Shown: positions 29,101-44,100 of the stretch, piece by piece
How positions within the stretch are numbered: the first letter of the stretch is position 1
Layout: each line of letters opens with the position of its first letter
Source of the DNA: Mactra quadrangularis
Taxonomy: Eukaryota > Mollusca > Bivalvia > Venerida > Mactridae
Reading direction: 5' to 3'
Assembly: GCA_025267735.1 (NCBI GenBank)
Contig: CM046293.1
Coordinates: 7,030,560 to 7,094,559 of the forward strand
DNA: 64,000 nucleotides
Translations under genes and position numbers: made by a program
The notes under the pieces: model-generated
What the model saw: the letters and a program-made list of their open reading frames with translations, nothing else
What the model was told of the DNA's origin: nothing
Database searches by the model: none

Positions 29101-32100
29101 ACAGTGCTAGAACTGACAGGACGGTTCAGTTTTCACAACTGTTTGAGTTTCCTCAACGTAACATATATAATATTATAGCAATTTTCCTACTAAAAAATTT
29201 ATGCAGTTTTTTCAACTGCCACTTTTCACAACATGTGGAATTCTCTGCTTATATCCACACGAAAACATTCGGCTAATAGTTTGGGGAAACACGGGTGGGC
29301 TGGCGGGCAGTTGGGCGTCTGGTGATGTTAACAATAAATTATTGTGTTAGAGTTTTTCTTTTCCATGTATTTCTGCCATTTATTGTCAGATCTTTACTAA
29401 ACTTTATGCAATGATAACATACTATGTGATGAACAGAATTAGAAAGGAACTGCAACTCTATCTGGCTTTGTTATGGATTACTTCCCTTTGAAATGTTTGC
29501 GTTAAAGTTTTTTAATCTGGCTTTAATGTGGTTTCCACATTACATTTCTTGTTTACATGAATATATATTATAGCAAAATTAAATGTAAATTTGCATAATC
29601 AGCGTTTCTCAGAATTTCATTTATTCAAGAGCGTTTCCACGGCACTTTATATTTAATATGATCTGTTAAATATAACCTAAGGAATTTTACCATTGAATAT
29701 TTGTCTGTCTGAATCTACCAGTCTCTGATACTTAGCAGCCTTGACTTATTACAGTAAAAGATTTATAAAGGGGGAAGAATTTAACATAGGAATTTCTTTG
29801 TGATGTAATATTTTTAGAAATCTGAAGATGTTGTTTCTTTGATCTTTTGGTGTTTATTATGTATAAGAATAAAAACTTGTGATATTTCATCAATGATTAT
29901 CTAAGAATGGGTGTGGCAGCATTATGAATAGTGGTCTTTATATTAAAAGAATCAGTTTTGCTTTGGTTCATAAACCTAACATTGTGTCCATCCCTTGTGT
30001 CCTTGAATGAGAAAACTTTTATCCTTATTGCTTATAGTACTGTTTATGGTCCCAGGCTGAACCAAAAAGTCTCAGAGGAGGTTTTGCCCCTAGATTAGGG
30101 CAAAAATAGGCCCACCAATATGTGTTAATGTCCATTTATTGAAAACATTCTTAATACCAACTGTGGGTTCAATGGCTGGGTTGACAGTGCTGGTAACTGA
30201 GGTGAAAAAATTCATTTCTAGGTGAGAAAGCTATGTTAAAAAAACATAAGTAGGCCATGACTTCTTAGCTTCTTTAAGGACGGGAACCTTGACATCAAAC
30301 CCCCTGGTCTTCCTGAAGTTGGTAGTTTGAACACAAGCCTAATAACCTTGTCTTAACAATCTCAGTGAGGTTAGTGTATGCACCACTGACTGTGAGTTGA
30401 ATAAAATTTCCCCAAAACGCAGCTTATATTTTTGATGAACAGAACTTTCTTGGACTTACTGCATTGGTTAAACATGATTCAAGGTTTCTCATGAGTATTG
30501 TTTAGGTGTTCACTATTGTGCCCACAGCTAAGATTGGTTATTTTTGTGTATTGGACTGTCTGGGATGTACTGTATTTATTATATGTAAAACTTTTAGACA
30601 GCGATATCTTGAACTGTTGATGGTTTGATTATAATATTGTCTGAAAGTTGATCATACCTTTAAGTCTAGACATTAGCTCCCCTCTTAGTCAGACCATCCT
30701 ATAGTTAACACACCCACTGGGGTACTTGCCAGAGAAAATAGGTTTTTTTTGTGTGTGTGGTAATCGATGCATCTGGTGCTTTTATCTGGTTTAAAGTAGA
30801 AATTTTGACATGACTTGCACTTTAAAAGAAATTGATGCTGAAAATTTATTATTTTCATTATTTTGTGCCTGTGAGAGAGCTAGAATACATCTTATGATTT
30901 CACTCTCCTGCAGCTAGGTTACTAGACAGTATCATGATCATTTTTTGATCAGGCAGGCTCTCATTGGTCCATACTGTCAACAGCTTGCAATGTCATAGTT
31001 AGGTGTAGGTTTGAGCTCTGCAAGGTTACCAAGCATTGTGCTTTATTTAAGAAAGTTGAAAAATGCTTAAAACAGTCAATGCTTATTAAATTTAACTCGT
31101 AGCGTGCCTGGATTTAGAATCTAGTGTTCCTGGGGAGAGGGGTATGGGTTTGAATCCCACCCGGGGAGGTTTTACCCTTCCATAAAAATTTGACAATAGT
31201 GTCAATTTTCCTTCTATTGTAAGGTAAATAGAGAAGTTTTATTCTATAATGCTTATACAGACAAGTAACTTCACCAGTTGGCAAGAACGGACAAGTAAAC
31301 AATTTTAAGATTTCGCTGGCTCTGGCGTTCCATTGACCTAGATATTCTATGAATCGTGTTGCGTGACTGCAATAAACCTGATGACTTTATCTATATATAT
31401 ATACCTTGTATAGATAATTAACTTATGTCTGCAGTATAGAAATATATCTTGTCTTAATGAACCTGGTCAATATGAGGCCAACAGTGATATTAATTTTATC
31501 ATTATAATAGATATATATAGTAAGAATGTATTGACTTACTTTCACCTGAAAAATCTATATTAATATCTCCCTGGCTTAGTGCAAAATGGTCATAACTCAC
31601 TATTTTTTCGAAATTGAGTTATGACTATTTTGCGCTAAGCCTGCAATCTGCGTGTTAGTTCAGAGTGACCCATTGTTCAGGTGGCAAATTTATATTAAAA
31701 TATGTGTGTAAGGTCATGTGATCAACTTTACAGGGATACTAAGTCCCATTTGTCCAGTTCAGAGTAGCCCATTGTTCAGGTGGCAAAGTTATATTAAAAT
31801 ATGTGTGAGTTAGGTCATGTGATCTACTATATTATTATTGTACAGACTTTCGTGTCAATGATATAATGATGTCATTAATGGCTAGTTACTGTTTGGACCA
31901 AAGAGAGAGTGCCTGATCAACATTATGCAGAGATCAATAGCATGTTCAATTACCCTGAACGTTCCGTAAAGTTTGGTAACATTAGGGTCGGAACAACTTA
32001 ACCCAAAGACAACTCAACCCAAGACAACTCGATCCCCAACTAACAGTCGAGTTGTCACAACTTTGAGTTGAGTTATCCACGGGATGAGTTGTCTTCGTCG

Positions 32101-35100
32101 AGGGGTCGTGGGTACGATTCCCAGGCGGGGCATTCTTTCCTACCAATGATTCTTAATAATGTTGAGCAGTTGTCATTCACTGACAAAAGTATGTGCTTAG
32201 TATTTGGTTAACAGCTTAATCCAGAGATTTAGCCTTTCCAGGAGGAGTGAGTAGGTTGACTGACCGCTGTTATATGGCCTATACATAGTGTTGCTATGGC
32301 GTTAAACCCAAACAAAAACAAAAAATTATCATATGAAGTTATGTGATATAACCACTGTGAGAGTACTTGAACACTAACCTCACATAGAATCAGCTGTGAC
32401 CTTGACCTTGTCCAGTATAAATGTCGGTTATGTCATTGATATCCTGAAGTTTATTTATATCTTGTATAAATAAGGCTTTGTCAGTAACAGACAAATGACA
32501 TTGTGTATTTTTTTCTTGAAAATCTGAAACCTAAAATTTTACCTATCTCAGACAGTAAGTAATATGTCTTATGATATTAATAACAGTTTTCTTTGTATGG
32601 TAGTCTTTATACTGTCTGTGTTTTTTTGTCATCAAAACCTTGCTTAGGCCACAATTAGTTGATGATATGTTCTATGGATTTTTCTGGGAGGAAAATGGGG
32701 CGAGCGAGGGAAGAAAAAAAATCTTATTTCAGTTGCTTTATATAGTGGTTAGACCAAATTTTGATCAGCCAGCGAGGAAATAGAAATATTGTTTTTGTAA
32801 AAAACGTCAAAATTAAGGTGCGAGAGAATCTATAGAACACATGATCAACTTGTTGTGGCCTTACTTATTTTTTGGTCTAATGAATAGTTGCACTCAGATT
32901 TCCCAGCCATTTTTTTTTTTAGGAATTTCTCAGCCATTGTTTTCGTAGAAAGGTTTCTGACTTTTTTCTATTAAAATTTGATTCTGAAACTATGGAAGTA
33001 CCATATTGTGGTTCTTAGGGCTGATAGCATTTTTGGGTAGGCCTTGCCAAAGTATTAGGATTTTTATGCTGAAATTTTATTTTGTTATTGTTATACCAAT
33101 GGACCGCGGTGGCAGCAGTGGTCCAGTGGTAGGGTGCGCCCTTAGGGATCAAACCTCACTGCAATCTACCGCTGTATCACAATGGAACCAATAGGACTGT
33201 AATAACCACTGTACATAATCACACAAGACTAAATGATTAACAGAAAAAACATGATGTAATTTCTGTTAAAAATAATTTCATCATAATAAGATCTCAATTA
33301 TTTTTTAGTTATTATACATTCTATTTTCATTATAAATATTTGTTTATTTGCATTTATTATTTTAATTAAAATTTATCAGTAAGATACAAGTTTTCAAAGA
33401 AAAAACTTTCGCAAGGTTAAACAACATAAAAGAACTTAAGACTATAATAAATGCAAAAAAACAACATTTTGATAAAATCAAATAACAAACAAATTAAAGG
33501 TAGTATGTGACTCTGGGATGGTTAAAGTGTTTAATGGATAACTTTGTGTTGACTTAATCTAATATCTGTTGTGGTGGACAAACTTATTTACTCATCCTTC
33601 ATTGATTTCAATGGACTGACCTTAGTTGACTCAGGTTGCTGACCTTATATAAAATTTTATTATATTTATTTATACTGGGTTTAAAGGTATGTTAATACAA
33701 TTTTTTAGGTTATTTTACGGCTTTCAGCGCACCTAACCTAGCTTTCCTGGACCCCTGTCTAAAACCACATACCCTTCCACAAGGCAGGAAACTTCTCTAT
33801 ATACCTTATTATTGGAGGATTGACAATGTTGTTAAATTTTCAAGGAAGGGTGTAACTTTCTCGGAAGGGATTCAAACCCATACTCCCTTGGGAAACTAGA
33901 ATTGAAATCCAGGGGCGCTACCACCTGCGCTACTGAACTATGTTAAGATTTGATTTAAAAAAACCTGAAAATACACTCGGGCTATTTGACTGTATGGTAT
34001 CCCAGATTCATGGTATAGCTGGCTGTGTGTAGGAATTTGAAGCTAGTGTCCTGAAAAAGTTCTTAGCTAGAGTCTCAGCTGGTTATAACCTTCCATAAAA
34101 TACAATGATACAAGAAAGGCTAGGTTAGGTGAGCTGGTCTTTGTTAAATGATTATAATTTGTGTTGACAGTATTAAATGTATGGGATTTTGAAGCTTGTG
34201 TCTTGATCGAGTTTCTAGTTTGAGCCTCATCTGGGTTGGTTATATCCTTCCATAAAAATTTGACAACAATACAGGAAAGCTAAGTTAGGTGATCTGGCCT
34301 CCGTAAAATGATTATAATATTTGTTGACAATATTAAATCTTACAACTTTGTGGGCATAGCTGACTGTTCAAATATTATAAAAACAATTTCCATCTGCTTC
34401 AGCTAAAAAAACTTATTAAATGTATGTAGTTAATAGGGTCAGCCACCTTTATGAGATGTTTTTAAATAACTTAAATTTGAATAATGGAGTTGACATTCCA
34501 ATGTAAAAATGTTTTAAAAACGTTAAATGGCAATGTTTAACTTAAATGAACCTGTTAAACTTTTACTGTATAAGATTTTGTATATACATCTATTTATATG
34601 ATAAAGTCTAGTTCACTGTGTCATAATATATGTACATGTATAGATATATACAGTACCCACTAAAAGTTTGGAGACAAAAGAAATCGCCTACAATTCTTGA
34701 ATTTTGATGATTGTTATTGCCAAATCATTATTATTAATATACTTAAATGGTTTGTGATAAATTTTGTGAAAAATTTCATGAATGCAACTCACTTGTAAGA
34801 TTCAGCATCTGCAAACCTTAAAAGTCTCTATGCTAAATCCTAAAACACCATGCTTATCGTATTTATTTTCCATATCATAGCTTTTATGATCCTTTTTGTA
34901 ATTTCAGTTATAATTATAATGATATCCAAAAAAAGCAAAACTACAAAGCATTGAAAAAAAACATTTATCAAATTTTAGATAAAAGCTAACCAGTAGACCT
35001 ACAATCTAAACATGTCTCCAAACTTATGGTGGGTACTGTACTTGCATTTAAACATTACTAGCTAAGTCCATAAAGCTATGTATGCACCTATCAAAGGAAA

Positions 35101-38100
35101 GTTTAAATACATCCTATTTTATGATAAACATCAAATTTTTTGTTATCATTTTACATAGAATGTTTATATTATTAATAATTGATTATGTTATCATAGATTG
35201 TATTGTTAGTTAGTCTGGTATAGCGTACAATATGTTACACTGTACACGTTGACACTGACCTTCACCTTTATAAATGGAAAAACACACTTGTCATACAACG
35301 TATTGATATCTTATTAGTGTATTACATTGAACTGTTATATAGGAGTTTATAAAAAAAGCTGTTTTTGTCTAAAAAAGGTAGGAGAGATGTAATGTCATTT
35401 ATTGTTTTGTTGATTGAGTGGGAGTTGCAATAATGTGTATGAAAAGTTCAAGGGAAGTACATCAAAGTTGATTGCTACTTGTTTGGTTTTTGGACTTGGC
35501 TCTACTTTCTCTTTATGTTATTTGATTAAAACCCTCCCCACCCACTTTCATTCATAGTATAATGTAGTTATATGTTTTGTCTTGATTTATTGAAGTGTCC
35601 CTTGTTACTGTTTGTATGTTTTTGTTGCTTCTAATTATATAGAAATGATAGTCTGATTCAACACCAAGTATACAAGTATTTTTTTTTATGTAAATACAGT
35701 TATTAAGAGGCTATGCCTAGCTGTGTTGCCTCTATAAATAAAGTCTTCTTAATTATTATTATTATCTGTTAGCTCGGTATGTAGCATGTTTGGCTTCAAA
35801 TCTTGGGGCTGTGGGGTCCATTCCAGGAGGGGACGTACATACTTTCGAGGTATTCGCTCATAAAAATTTGTTCAAACCACTATATAAAGTTTTTTTCATT
35901 GCTTGCTCACCCCATTATTTTCCAGAAAAATCCATAGAACACATGAACAATTTGTTGAGGCCTTATCAATGATATGAATATTGGTTTTGTTGTCAATTTA
36001 TCTTTTATTTCATCAGATATAACTATATACACTTCAACATTACAAACTAAGCAATTTACGAAATATGTTGCTATATTTTCAGGCCCTAGTCCACCATTAT
36101 CAATGGATGAAAGAACCAACACAGCACGATTACGTATGAGGAAGAAATTAAGAGAAAAAGAAAATTTTTATAACAGAGGACCACCTAGAAGATTGAAAAA
36201 ACAAGGTACGCTTAACTGCTGACATATTCATTCAATGCTTAAGATTTTCATGAGAACTAGCTCTATTTATGATGTATGACAACGGACAAAACTATCAGCC
36301 ACTGTATGTAATCAGGTTTTTTTGCTAGTCTGAATCCGTTTTCACGAGTACTGGGCTGAAGGTTAGTGGTTAAAGCGATGACTGTTCATTGTAATTCTCA
36401 TTTACTTCTATTACTAGATAGGACACCATTTAACATTCATCTGGCTAGCTATATCCATAATGCATCTGACATTACATCCATCTGACTAGCTATATCTACT
36501 ATGCATCTGAGTTTACATGTGATGCTACCTTAAATAACTCAATGCATCTGACTTGACATGCATCTGACTAGCTATATCCACTTTGCATCTGAGTTTACAC
36601 ATGTGATGCTATCTTAAATTACTAAGTGCATCTGACTTGACGTTCATCTGACTAGCTATATTCACAATGCATCTGAGTTTACACGTGATGCTACCTTAAT
36701 ACTCAATGCATCTGACTTTACATCCATCTGACTAGCTATATCTACTATGCATCTTAGTTTACACATGTGATGCTAGCTTTAGTAACAGCACATCTGACTT
36801 CACATCCAAATACCCAAAAACCATCAAGATCAGTGGTCTTAATAGCAGAATGGTCTTAGTATAGGGACCATTTTCTTCTCAAATGAAGCATTTGGGACAT
36901 CTTAGGCCACAACAAGTTGATGATATGTTCTACGTATTTTTCTAGAAAAAATGGGGCGAGCGAGCGAAGAAAAAAAAAAATCTTAATTCAGTTGCTTTAT
37001 ACAGCAGTTTGACCAAATTTTTATGAGCAAGCGAGGAAATAAAAATATTTTTTTGTAAAAACCGTCAAAATTAATGTGCGAGCGAATCCATAGAACATAT
37101 GATCAATTTGTTGTGGCCTTAAATATTAAAAAAATTCATGATTTTGCAACAACCAAGGTGTTCTATAGTGCCAAACTGCTCTGTACTAATATCTTAATGT
37201 TTATTTAAATGTATTCACAATATAATCTTTCTGTTTATTTCAATATATTATTCACAATATAAAGCATTGTTGATTACTCAAGTGTCTGTATCTCTATACA
37301 GCCCCCTCTGGTGTCAGTTTTTTTCATTATCTTTCATTATGTACGACCTTCATCAAACAAACAGACACTTAATGTTAAAACAGTTTCCTGTAATCAAGAT
37401 TTCCTTGTCTTGTCTGTAGAATTTAATATTCCGCTGTATGAAAACAGTAACAAAAATAATTATTAATAATGCACAAAGGGAATGAAATGCCGATTTCCGT
37501 TAATAAAAAAATAAAGTTGTATAATTATTATCATCATGTATTGATAACATTACGCTTCTGTTTTGTGTCTCTTACACTGAAAATAATTATAATACCCAGC
37601 CGCTGTTTACTTTTCATCATGCAAAAAAATCATGTTTTTTTTCAATTGCATCTCATCTGCATCGCTTTTGGAACATCCAGAACAAATCAGAGTCTGTTCT
37701 TCTGTGAAATTCACCAATGAAAATAAATAAACAAAAATCTGCTTAAAGAAAGTATGGGCAACATCATATTGCAAGCAAAAAATTTGATGAGAATAGTTGG
37801 GTGGCTGTTTTCTGTTCATGAATGTTTATCTCTATCCATCTGTTCTCCGCCAGATGTGAAATTGTAAGGGGAGTTAACTCCCCTGTTTGGTATCGAACAT
37901 GTGTTGCGTCTGCTGTCTTCAGATTTCATTTTGCAGCTCTTCCTAAAAGTTCTTTTTTGCTTAGATAAGCAGGGCATATTTTCGTAGAGCTTGGTCATGT
38001 ATTTTTTTTGTGGTCTTTTTAAAAAAATGTTAGTATTGATAGTGCTTTGTTCTGCATGGCCTTGTTTGTTGAATTGATAAATATGTCTTAGAACAAATGG

Positions 38101-41100
38101 AACTGCTCCTATCAGAAGAAACCTTGAGATGTAAAACAAAAAAGTTATTTCCTTGCAAATTTATTTTTGTAAGTTTGTTATAATTATTCATAGAAAACAT
38201 TGAAAATATCTGGAGCTTGGTTGTTTTTGGTTTATGTGTGTATAACCCAACATAAAACATAAACATTGAAACATAAATACTCAGTTACTTCGTTTTCAAT
38301 GACCGTAGTAAAAAAAATGTTAGGATATAGGCCCAGTTTGAATTATGAACGTATGGTATTTTATTTTTCATTGGTTTCCTGTCTGTTTTCTAGTTTTATT
38401 GTAGTGTTTAAGTATTTCTTAATACATAATCTTTGAAATTTATGATAATCTTGGATGTTTTATGATCTCCTGTGGTTTTTGTTGTTAATATTTTTGGCAC
38501 TGGTAACATAGAAATATGAATGTGAACTTTTTAATGGACACCTTTACTCCACCCATTAAAAATGTTTGGCTTGAAATTATTGATATAATTTATTACACAT
38601 GTTGATTTTTGTCCGTTTTTTTTTAATGATTACCTATTCAGGTTACTTGTAAGTGGTGTTTTTATGTAAGCCCTCTTGGCTACCTTTGAAATATATATAT
38701 ATATTTGAAATACCTTTGAACAATACTGTTGTGGCTGTACTAACTAATGAACTTGATGTTTAGTCAGTCATTCAGTTGGTCAGTCAGTCGGTGGGTCTGT
38801 CAGTCAGTCAGTCATTGTAGATTTTTGGTGGCAGATATTTGGTGACCCAGTCTGATTAAAACCTGATCTAAAATTTTCTGCTCGCCTACTAGCTAATTTA
38901 GATCTGGCCTTTTTCAAACGAAGGTCACGTTCAAGTGACCTTTTCTCATCATAATATTCATGACGAAATTGTTATGATACGTTACTTGTTTACATCGTCT
39001 ACGTCACGCAATTTGAAATGAGCCGTCCAATTGCAGGCTGTGAATAATACCGCTGTTAAATTAGCTTGCAAACCTTGGTCTAAAAATAGAAATTACGAAA
39101 TCAAAATGTTATTAATAGTGTTTTGTCTAGATGAAAGCAATGCATTGATTGGACGACATAAAGGTCATCTCGACGTGACCTTCCATGGAGACAGTAGAGA
39201 TCCTGTACGACAATGCTCTACAGGATATATGTTTACGGAGATGTTGGTGACCCTGACTTCAGTCAGATTTTGGTCACATGACCAATGAAGTGTCACATGA
39301 TATTAATGTATGTATGTATATTATACTTGCAGGTTCAAATGGAGCAGAATCACCTACAAGCAGCATTAATCAACAACAGTCAGTAGAGAAAAATAAAGAA
39401 TTAGAAGAGGACCAGTGTGCCATAGTATCCCTTTTATCAAAAATGCCAGCACCAAAGGTAGGGTTATTATACTGACAACATGAGCCAGTGTCGCTTTTCT
39501 CACAAATTCTTGGGAGCTTTGGGATCAAGAGGCCTTGGGTGTAAACCCCTTGAGTCAGAAAATTACATACAGTTTTTCCACTCATCCCAGGTGCAAAATC
39601 GGTACTTTGAGGGATCACCAGCTTGAAGGTGATTTCAATTTTTTATTTATGTTTGGTTTAACTCCGTAGCAACAAGTTGTACAGCTAATACACTGACATC
39701 CAGCGCACCTAACCTAGCTTTCCTGGACCATTGTCTATAACCAGTACTCACCTACCCTGCCACAAGGCCAGAAACTTCTCCATATTATCTAATCAATGGA
39801 GGAAAATTGACATAATTGTCAAATTTTCATGGAAGGGTATAACTTTCATTTGTTGTATTCATACCCGTACCCTCTTCTGGACATTAGATTCAAAATCCAG
39901 ACGCTTTCCCAACTGCGCTACCGTCCAGGGTTATCATACAAAGTTGTGAAGTCGTCTCGACATGTATGGTTGCATCTTCTTATGTATAGCTGTTTGATTT
40001 TTCTATATTAAATTAACTATATGGTTTGTTGTTGTTTTATTCCAGGTGACAGCTGATATAGAACCTCGTAGTGCACTCATACAGTTATCTGCCCCTGATA
40101 CTAAAGATTTAGATTTATCAGAACTGTGTTATGAACTTGTAATATGTGAAAAATGTCCTAATGCAAAATATAACATTGTCTATACGTAAGTTTGTAGTTT
40201 ACTCATTCTTTCTGTGTTAATTTTGATTAGCATTTTGCTATTACATTAATTTCACTATGAAGATTATTAATTACTGAAAAATCACAAAATCATGTGATTT
40301 TGGACATGATAGTCCAAAATACTTAATTTGACGTCAAAAAGGTCTTTATTATTAAAGTTCAAAATTTTTGAGAACCTGTGAAGTTCTTTTTTATCTTAAA
40401 GCTGCTAAAATCATGAAAAACAGGAATTTTAGAGTTTTGAAAATTTTGAACTTTACCCCTTGTATAAGTATTCATTGACTTTGTCAACAGCTGTTTTTTT
40501 TTGTCAAAGGTTCTTTTTCTGTTGAAATCATAAAAATCAAGTGCTATTAAGGATTTCGGAAATTTTATATCATATATCATCAAAGTGCTGATTGTGTCAA
40601 CTGTTTTTATATTTTAAAAAAAAATTGTATATTTTTTTTATTATAGATTATAACGTCAATGTTTGTTTATTTTTTATTTTACAGTGGAGATGCTACTGAA
40701 ATAACATTAAAAGATCTTAAACCTAATACAGAATACCTTCTCAAGTAAGAATTTATTTATTATATATTTTGATTTTATCTCTCTCACACTGACATAGGTC
40801 TTCATTTACTGACAATTTGTGTCTGATTTTTAATGATGGTCCGTCCGCTCCATATGGATGTTTAATTCGCAGACCTGGTTATGTCTCAATGCCATGTGAT
40901 CTTACATACTAGGCTGTTTCATGAACTCAGTTAATACAGATAATTAGAATGTGTAGCTCTGCAGAGGTGTTGCTTTGCAGAGGTAGACTAATTCCATTTG
41001 GAAATCTGACCTTTATCTCCAGAACCATCATACCTGTTTAACAAAGGATGATATTTAGTAAGAATCATTATTGCTTTTATGTGATTGAATTCCTGATTCA

Positions 41101-44100
41101 CTTCATATACATGATATTGTTTAAAGCAGATTGTTTGCCTTCGAAACTATTTATTCATTAGTCTTATATCAAATAAAATTTCCTGCTGCCCTTTCACAGT
41201 TACCTCCCCTGATTGATAGAAAACAGCTATTGTTTAAACATGGTTTATACATGTGTGTTGTCAAGTATTTGAATAAGTGGGGTTAATTGTATGATTATAT
41301 ATATGTTACAGAGTGTGTACAATATATGAAGATTTGCGAGGATCATTTACTGAAGCTATTAGTTTTAAAACCACACAATGTGAACCCGACCAGCCACAAC
41401 CACCTAAATTACAACTTAAATCTAAAACTTCATTAGTACTCAAATGGAATGTAAGTATATTGGTTTTACAGTTTGCCAGCTTTGAAGTGGTCTTGAACAG
41501 TACTTGAAAAAGGGCCTAGCATTGAAAAGTTCTTGAAAATTATGCCCAGCTTTTAAAAGTTTTTGAAAAAGGGCCTAAGTCTTAAAAAGTATTTGCAGAA
41601 AGACCTTGCCTTGAAAAAATCTTGAAAAAGGACATAGCTTTGAACATAAATTGGAAAAAAGAGGGCTATCCATTAAACGTATTTGAAAAAGGATCTAGTC
41701 TTGAAAGTATTTGAAACAAGGGGTTTAGCCTTGAAAAGTACTTGAAAAGGGACAAGCTTTGATATGTGGGTGAAAAATGGGCTAGCATTGAAAAGTATTA
41801 TAGAAAAGAGCATAGTCCTCAAAAGTTATTAAATTGAACGAAACCTTAAAAAAACTCTAATTTGAATGCTTTAATTTTACAAAAGGACATTTGCATCTAA
41901 GAATACTAAAAATCTTCAAATGAAATAGTCAACACAAAGATGTGATTGATAATTGCCGACTTTAAACTGTACAATTTCAGGCACCTTGTGAGAATGGCTC
42001 AAAGATCTCAGCATATGTACTGGAATGTGAACTAGATGAGAATGATGGGAAATTTGTAGAAGTGTATAATGGCTCACAGAAACAATATAGAGTATCTAAA
42101 CTAACTGCTGCAACCAAATATACCTTCCGTTTAGCTGCAATAAATGGTGTAGGAAAAAGGTAAGGGTCTGATACATTCATGGGATGGAAAGAGGAATGGA
42201 TGTTCTCATTTCTTCAGAGCAGTGGTCCAGTGGTAAGATGCGCTAAGGGATCGAGAGGTCCCCAGTTTGATCCCCACTAGTCACACTGCTAATTTCCTTG
42301 AGCAAGACATTAACCTACAATTGTTCAACTCCACCCAGGTGTAAATGGGTAATGTGAGGTGATTACAGTGATCAAGAGTTATTGTACAAGATTGTAAATT
42401 CGGCTGAACATGTATATGGAAGCAGATTTTAAACTGCACTTTAACTTTTTTTTTTAACATTAATTTCAATTTCAGCCTATTTATTTTTTCTGCTTAAAAT
42501 TATTCCATGTAATGATATTTACTATGTTATTTTGTTCATTTATATGGTCATTCTATTTATGTCTTCATTTCAATTAATCAAATCCTGATTTATTTTTCAT
42601 TTGCTTGTAACAAACCTTTTTGGTGTCAATTTCAGATAATTCGAAGGGATACTACCCTATGCGGTGATTTTGCCTAATTAATTTATTTCATTATCATTTT
42701 CTCAGCAGTGTTGGACATTTATCTATGGCTTATTTTGTATATTTGAATATTCATTATTTTCAGTTTATACAGTGATTTGGTAGAATATTGTACGAGTGGA
42801 TCAGCTCCATCACAACCTGACCCTCCTATGTTATCAGAATGTTATGTTACAGAATTAACTATATCATGGATTAAACGACCAAAAATTGATGAGGACTTTG
42901 CTCTACAAATTGATGATATGATTTCTGTTAGTAATTCTATGTGTACTTTTTTGTTTCATCATCATCATTCATACCATCATCATCATCACCACCACCACCA
43001 CCATCATCATCATCATTCATACCATCATCACCACCACCACCACCACCATCATCATCATTCATACCATCATCACCATCACCACCACCACCACCACCATCAT
43101 CATCATTCATACCATCATCATCATCACCACCACCACCATCATCATCATTCATACCACCACCACCACCACCACCATCATCATCAACATCATCACCACCACC
43201 ACCACCATCATCATCAACATCATCACCACCACCACCATCATCACCATCATCAACATCATCATCACCACCATCATCATCATTCATACCATCATCAACATCA
43301 CCACCACCACCACCACCATCATCATCACCATCATCACCACCACCACCATCATCATCATTCATACCATCATCAACATCACCACCACCACCACCACCATCAT
43401 CATCAACATCATCACCACCACCACCATCATCATCATTCATACCATCATCAACATCACCACCACCACCACCACCATCATCATCAACATCATCACCACCACC
43501 ATCATCATCATCATTATCTACCATTATCATCATTATCTTCACTAATTGCCTCACTCTTCATTGAGTATTATTGCAATGAAATGGTTTAGTGATATAAGAT
43601 TATTCATTTTCACCTGAGATAGTTTGCCTTTGTTACTACTACAGGGTTTGTTTTCAGTATTTTTGAGAAGGGATTTGGGGACTGCAGGCTGTCAACCAAT
43701 TCCTAAATTCCTATATTATTCATATATTTTGGGTTTCATTCCTATATTTTCTAAAGTGTCCTATATTTCCTATATTTATACTATATTTTGTCCATCATTC
43801 CTATATTTTTGTAAATCATTCTAATTTGAACATGTCGAGTATGTTTAATTGCTTTTTTTTCCATATATATTTGAGTAATTTGTATCTGTTTCCTCTTATA
43901 CTGCCTATAAGTTGAATATAGTAAGTGCCTATGATGAGTTGATCCGGTAGGTGGCTGTCAAGTGTCTGTATTCAAGTTGCCCTAACCCTTTGCTACTTAT
44001 GCAACTCTTTTTTAAAAAACCCTCTTGAAAAATTTAGAAGAAATGTTCTTTGTTCAAGTTTGCAAAGTGTTCTATTCAACCTAATTTTATTTTGTAGTCA

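Larger units (their letters stand above)
28476..36082 (+). other. FNDC3: FNDC3 intron 3 (7.6 kb)
   Basis: Phase-1 intron. Holds a dispersed repeat (29285-29552), a hairpin repeat (31573-31641), SINE fragments (31101-31235, 32097-32328, 33106-33180, 33672-33942), a Harbinger-like MITE (32647-32860), a Tc1/mariner-like MITE (34651-35038) and a half MITE (35900-35958). Between them I see only AT-rich sequence, with no exon or RNA gene. Confidence 0.8.

Noticed and set aside
35974..36082. Upstream extension of exon 4 as coding
   Set aside because: The frame is open upstream of 36083, but the TTTTCAG acceptor and the phase-1 join to exon 3 give the conserved order; the extension is AT-rich with no homology.
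39031..39288. 85-residue open frame before exon 5
   Set aside because: No family match; the region has short inverted GGTCAC/GTGACC patches typical of repeats, and exon 5 is in a different frame with its own acceptor.
42937..43564. Ser/Pro-rich plus-strand frame and Asp/Gly-rich minus-strand frame of about 205 residues
   Set aside because: Shadows of the CAT/CAC triplet tract in other frames. Only the frame continuous with exon 10 is worth a test.
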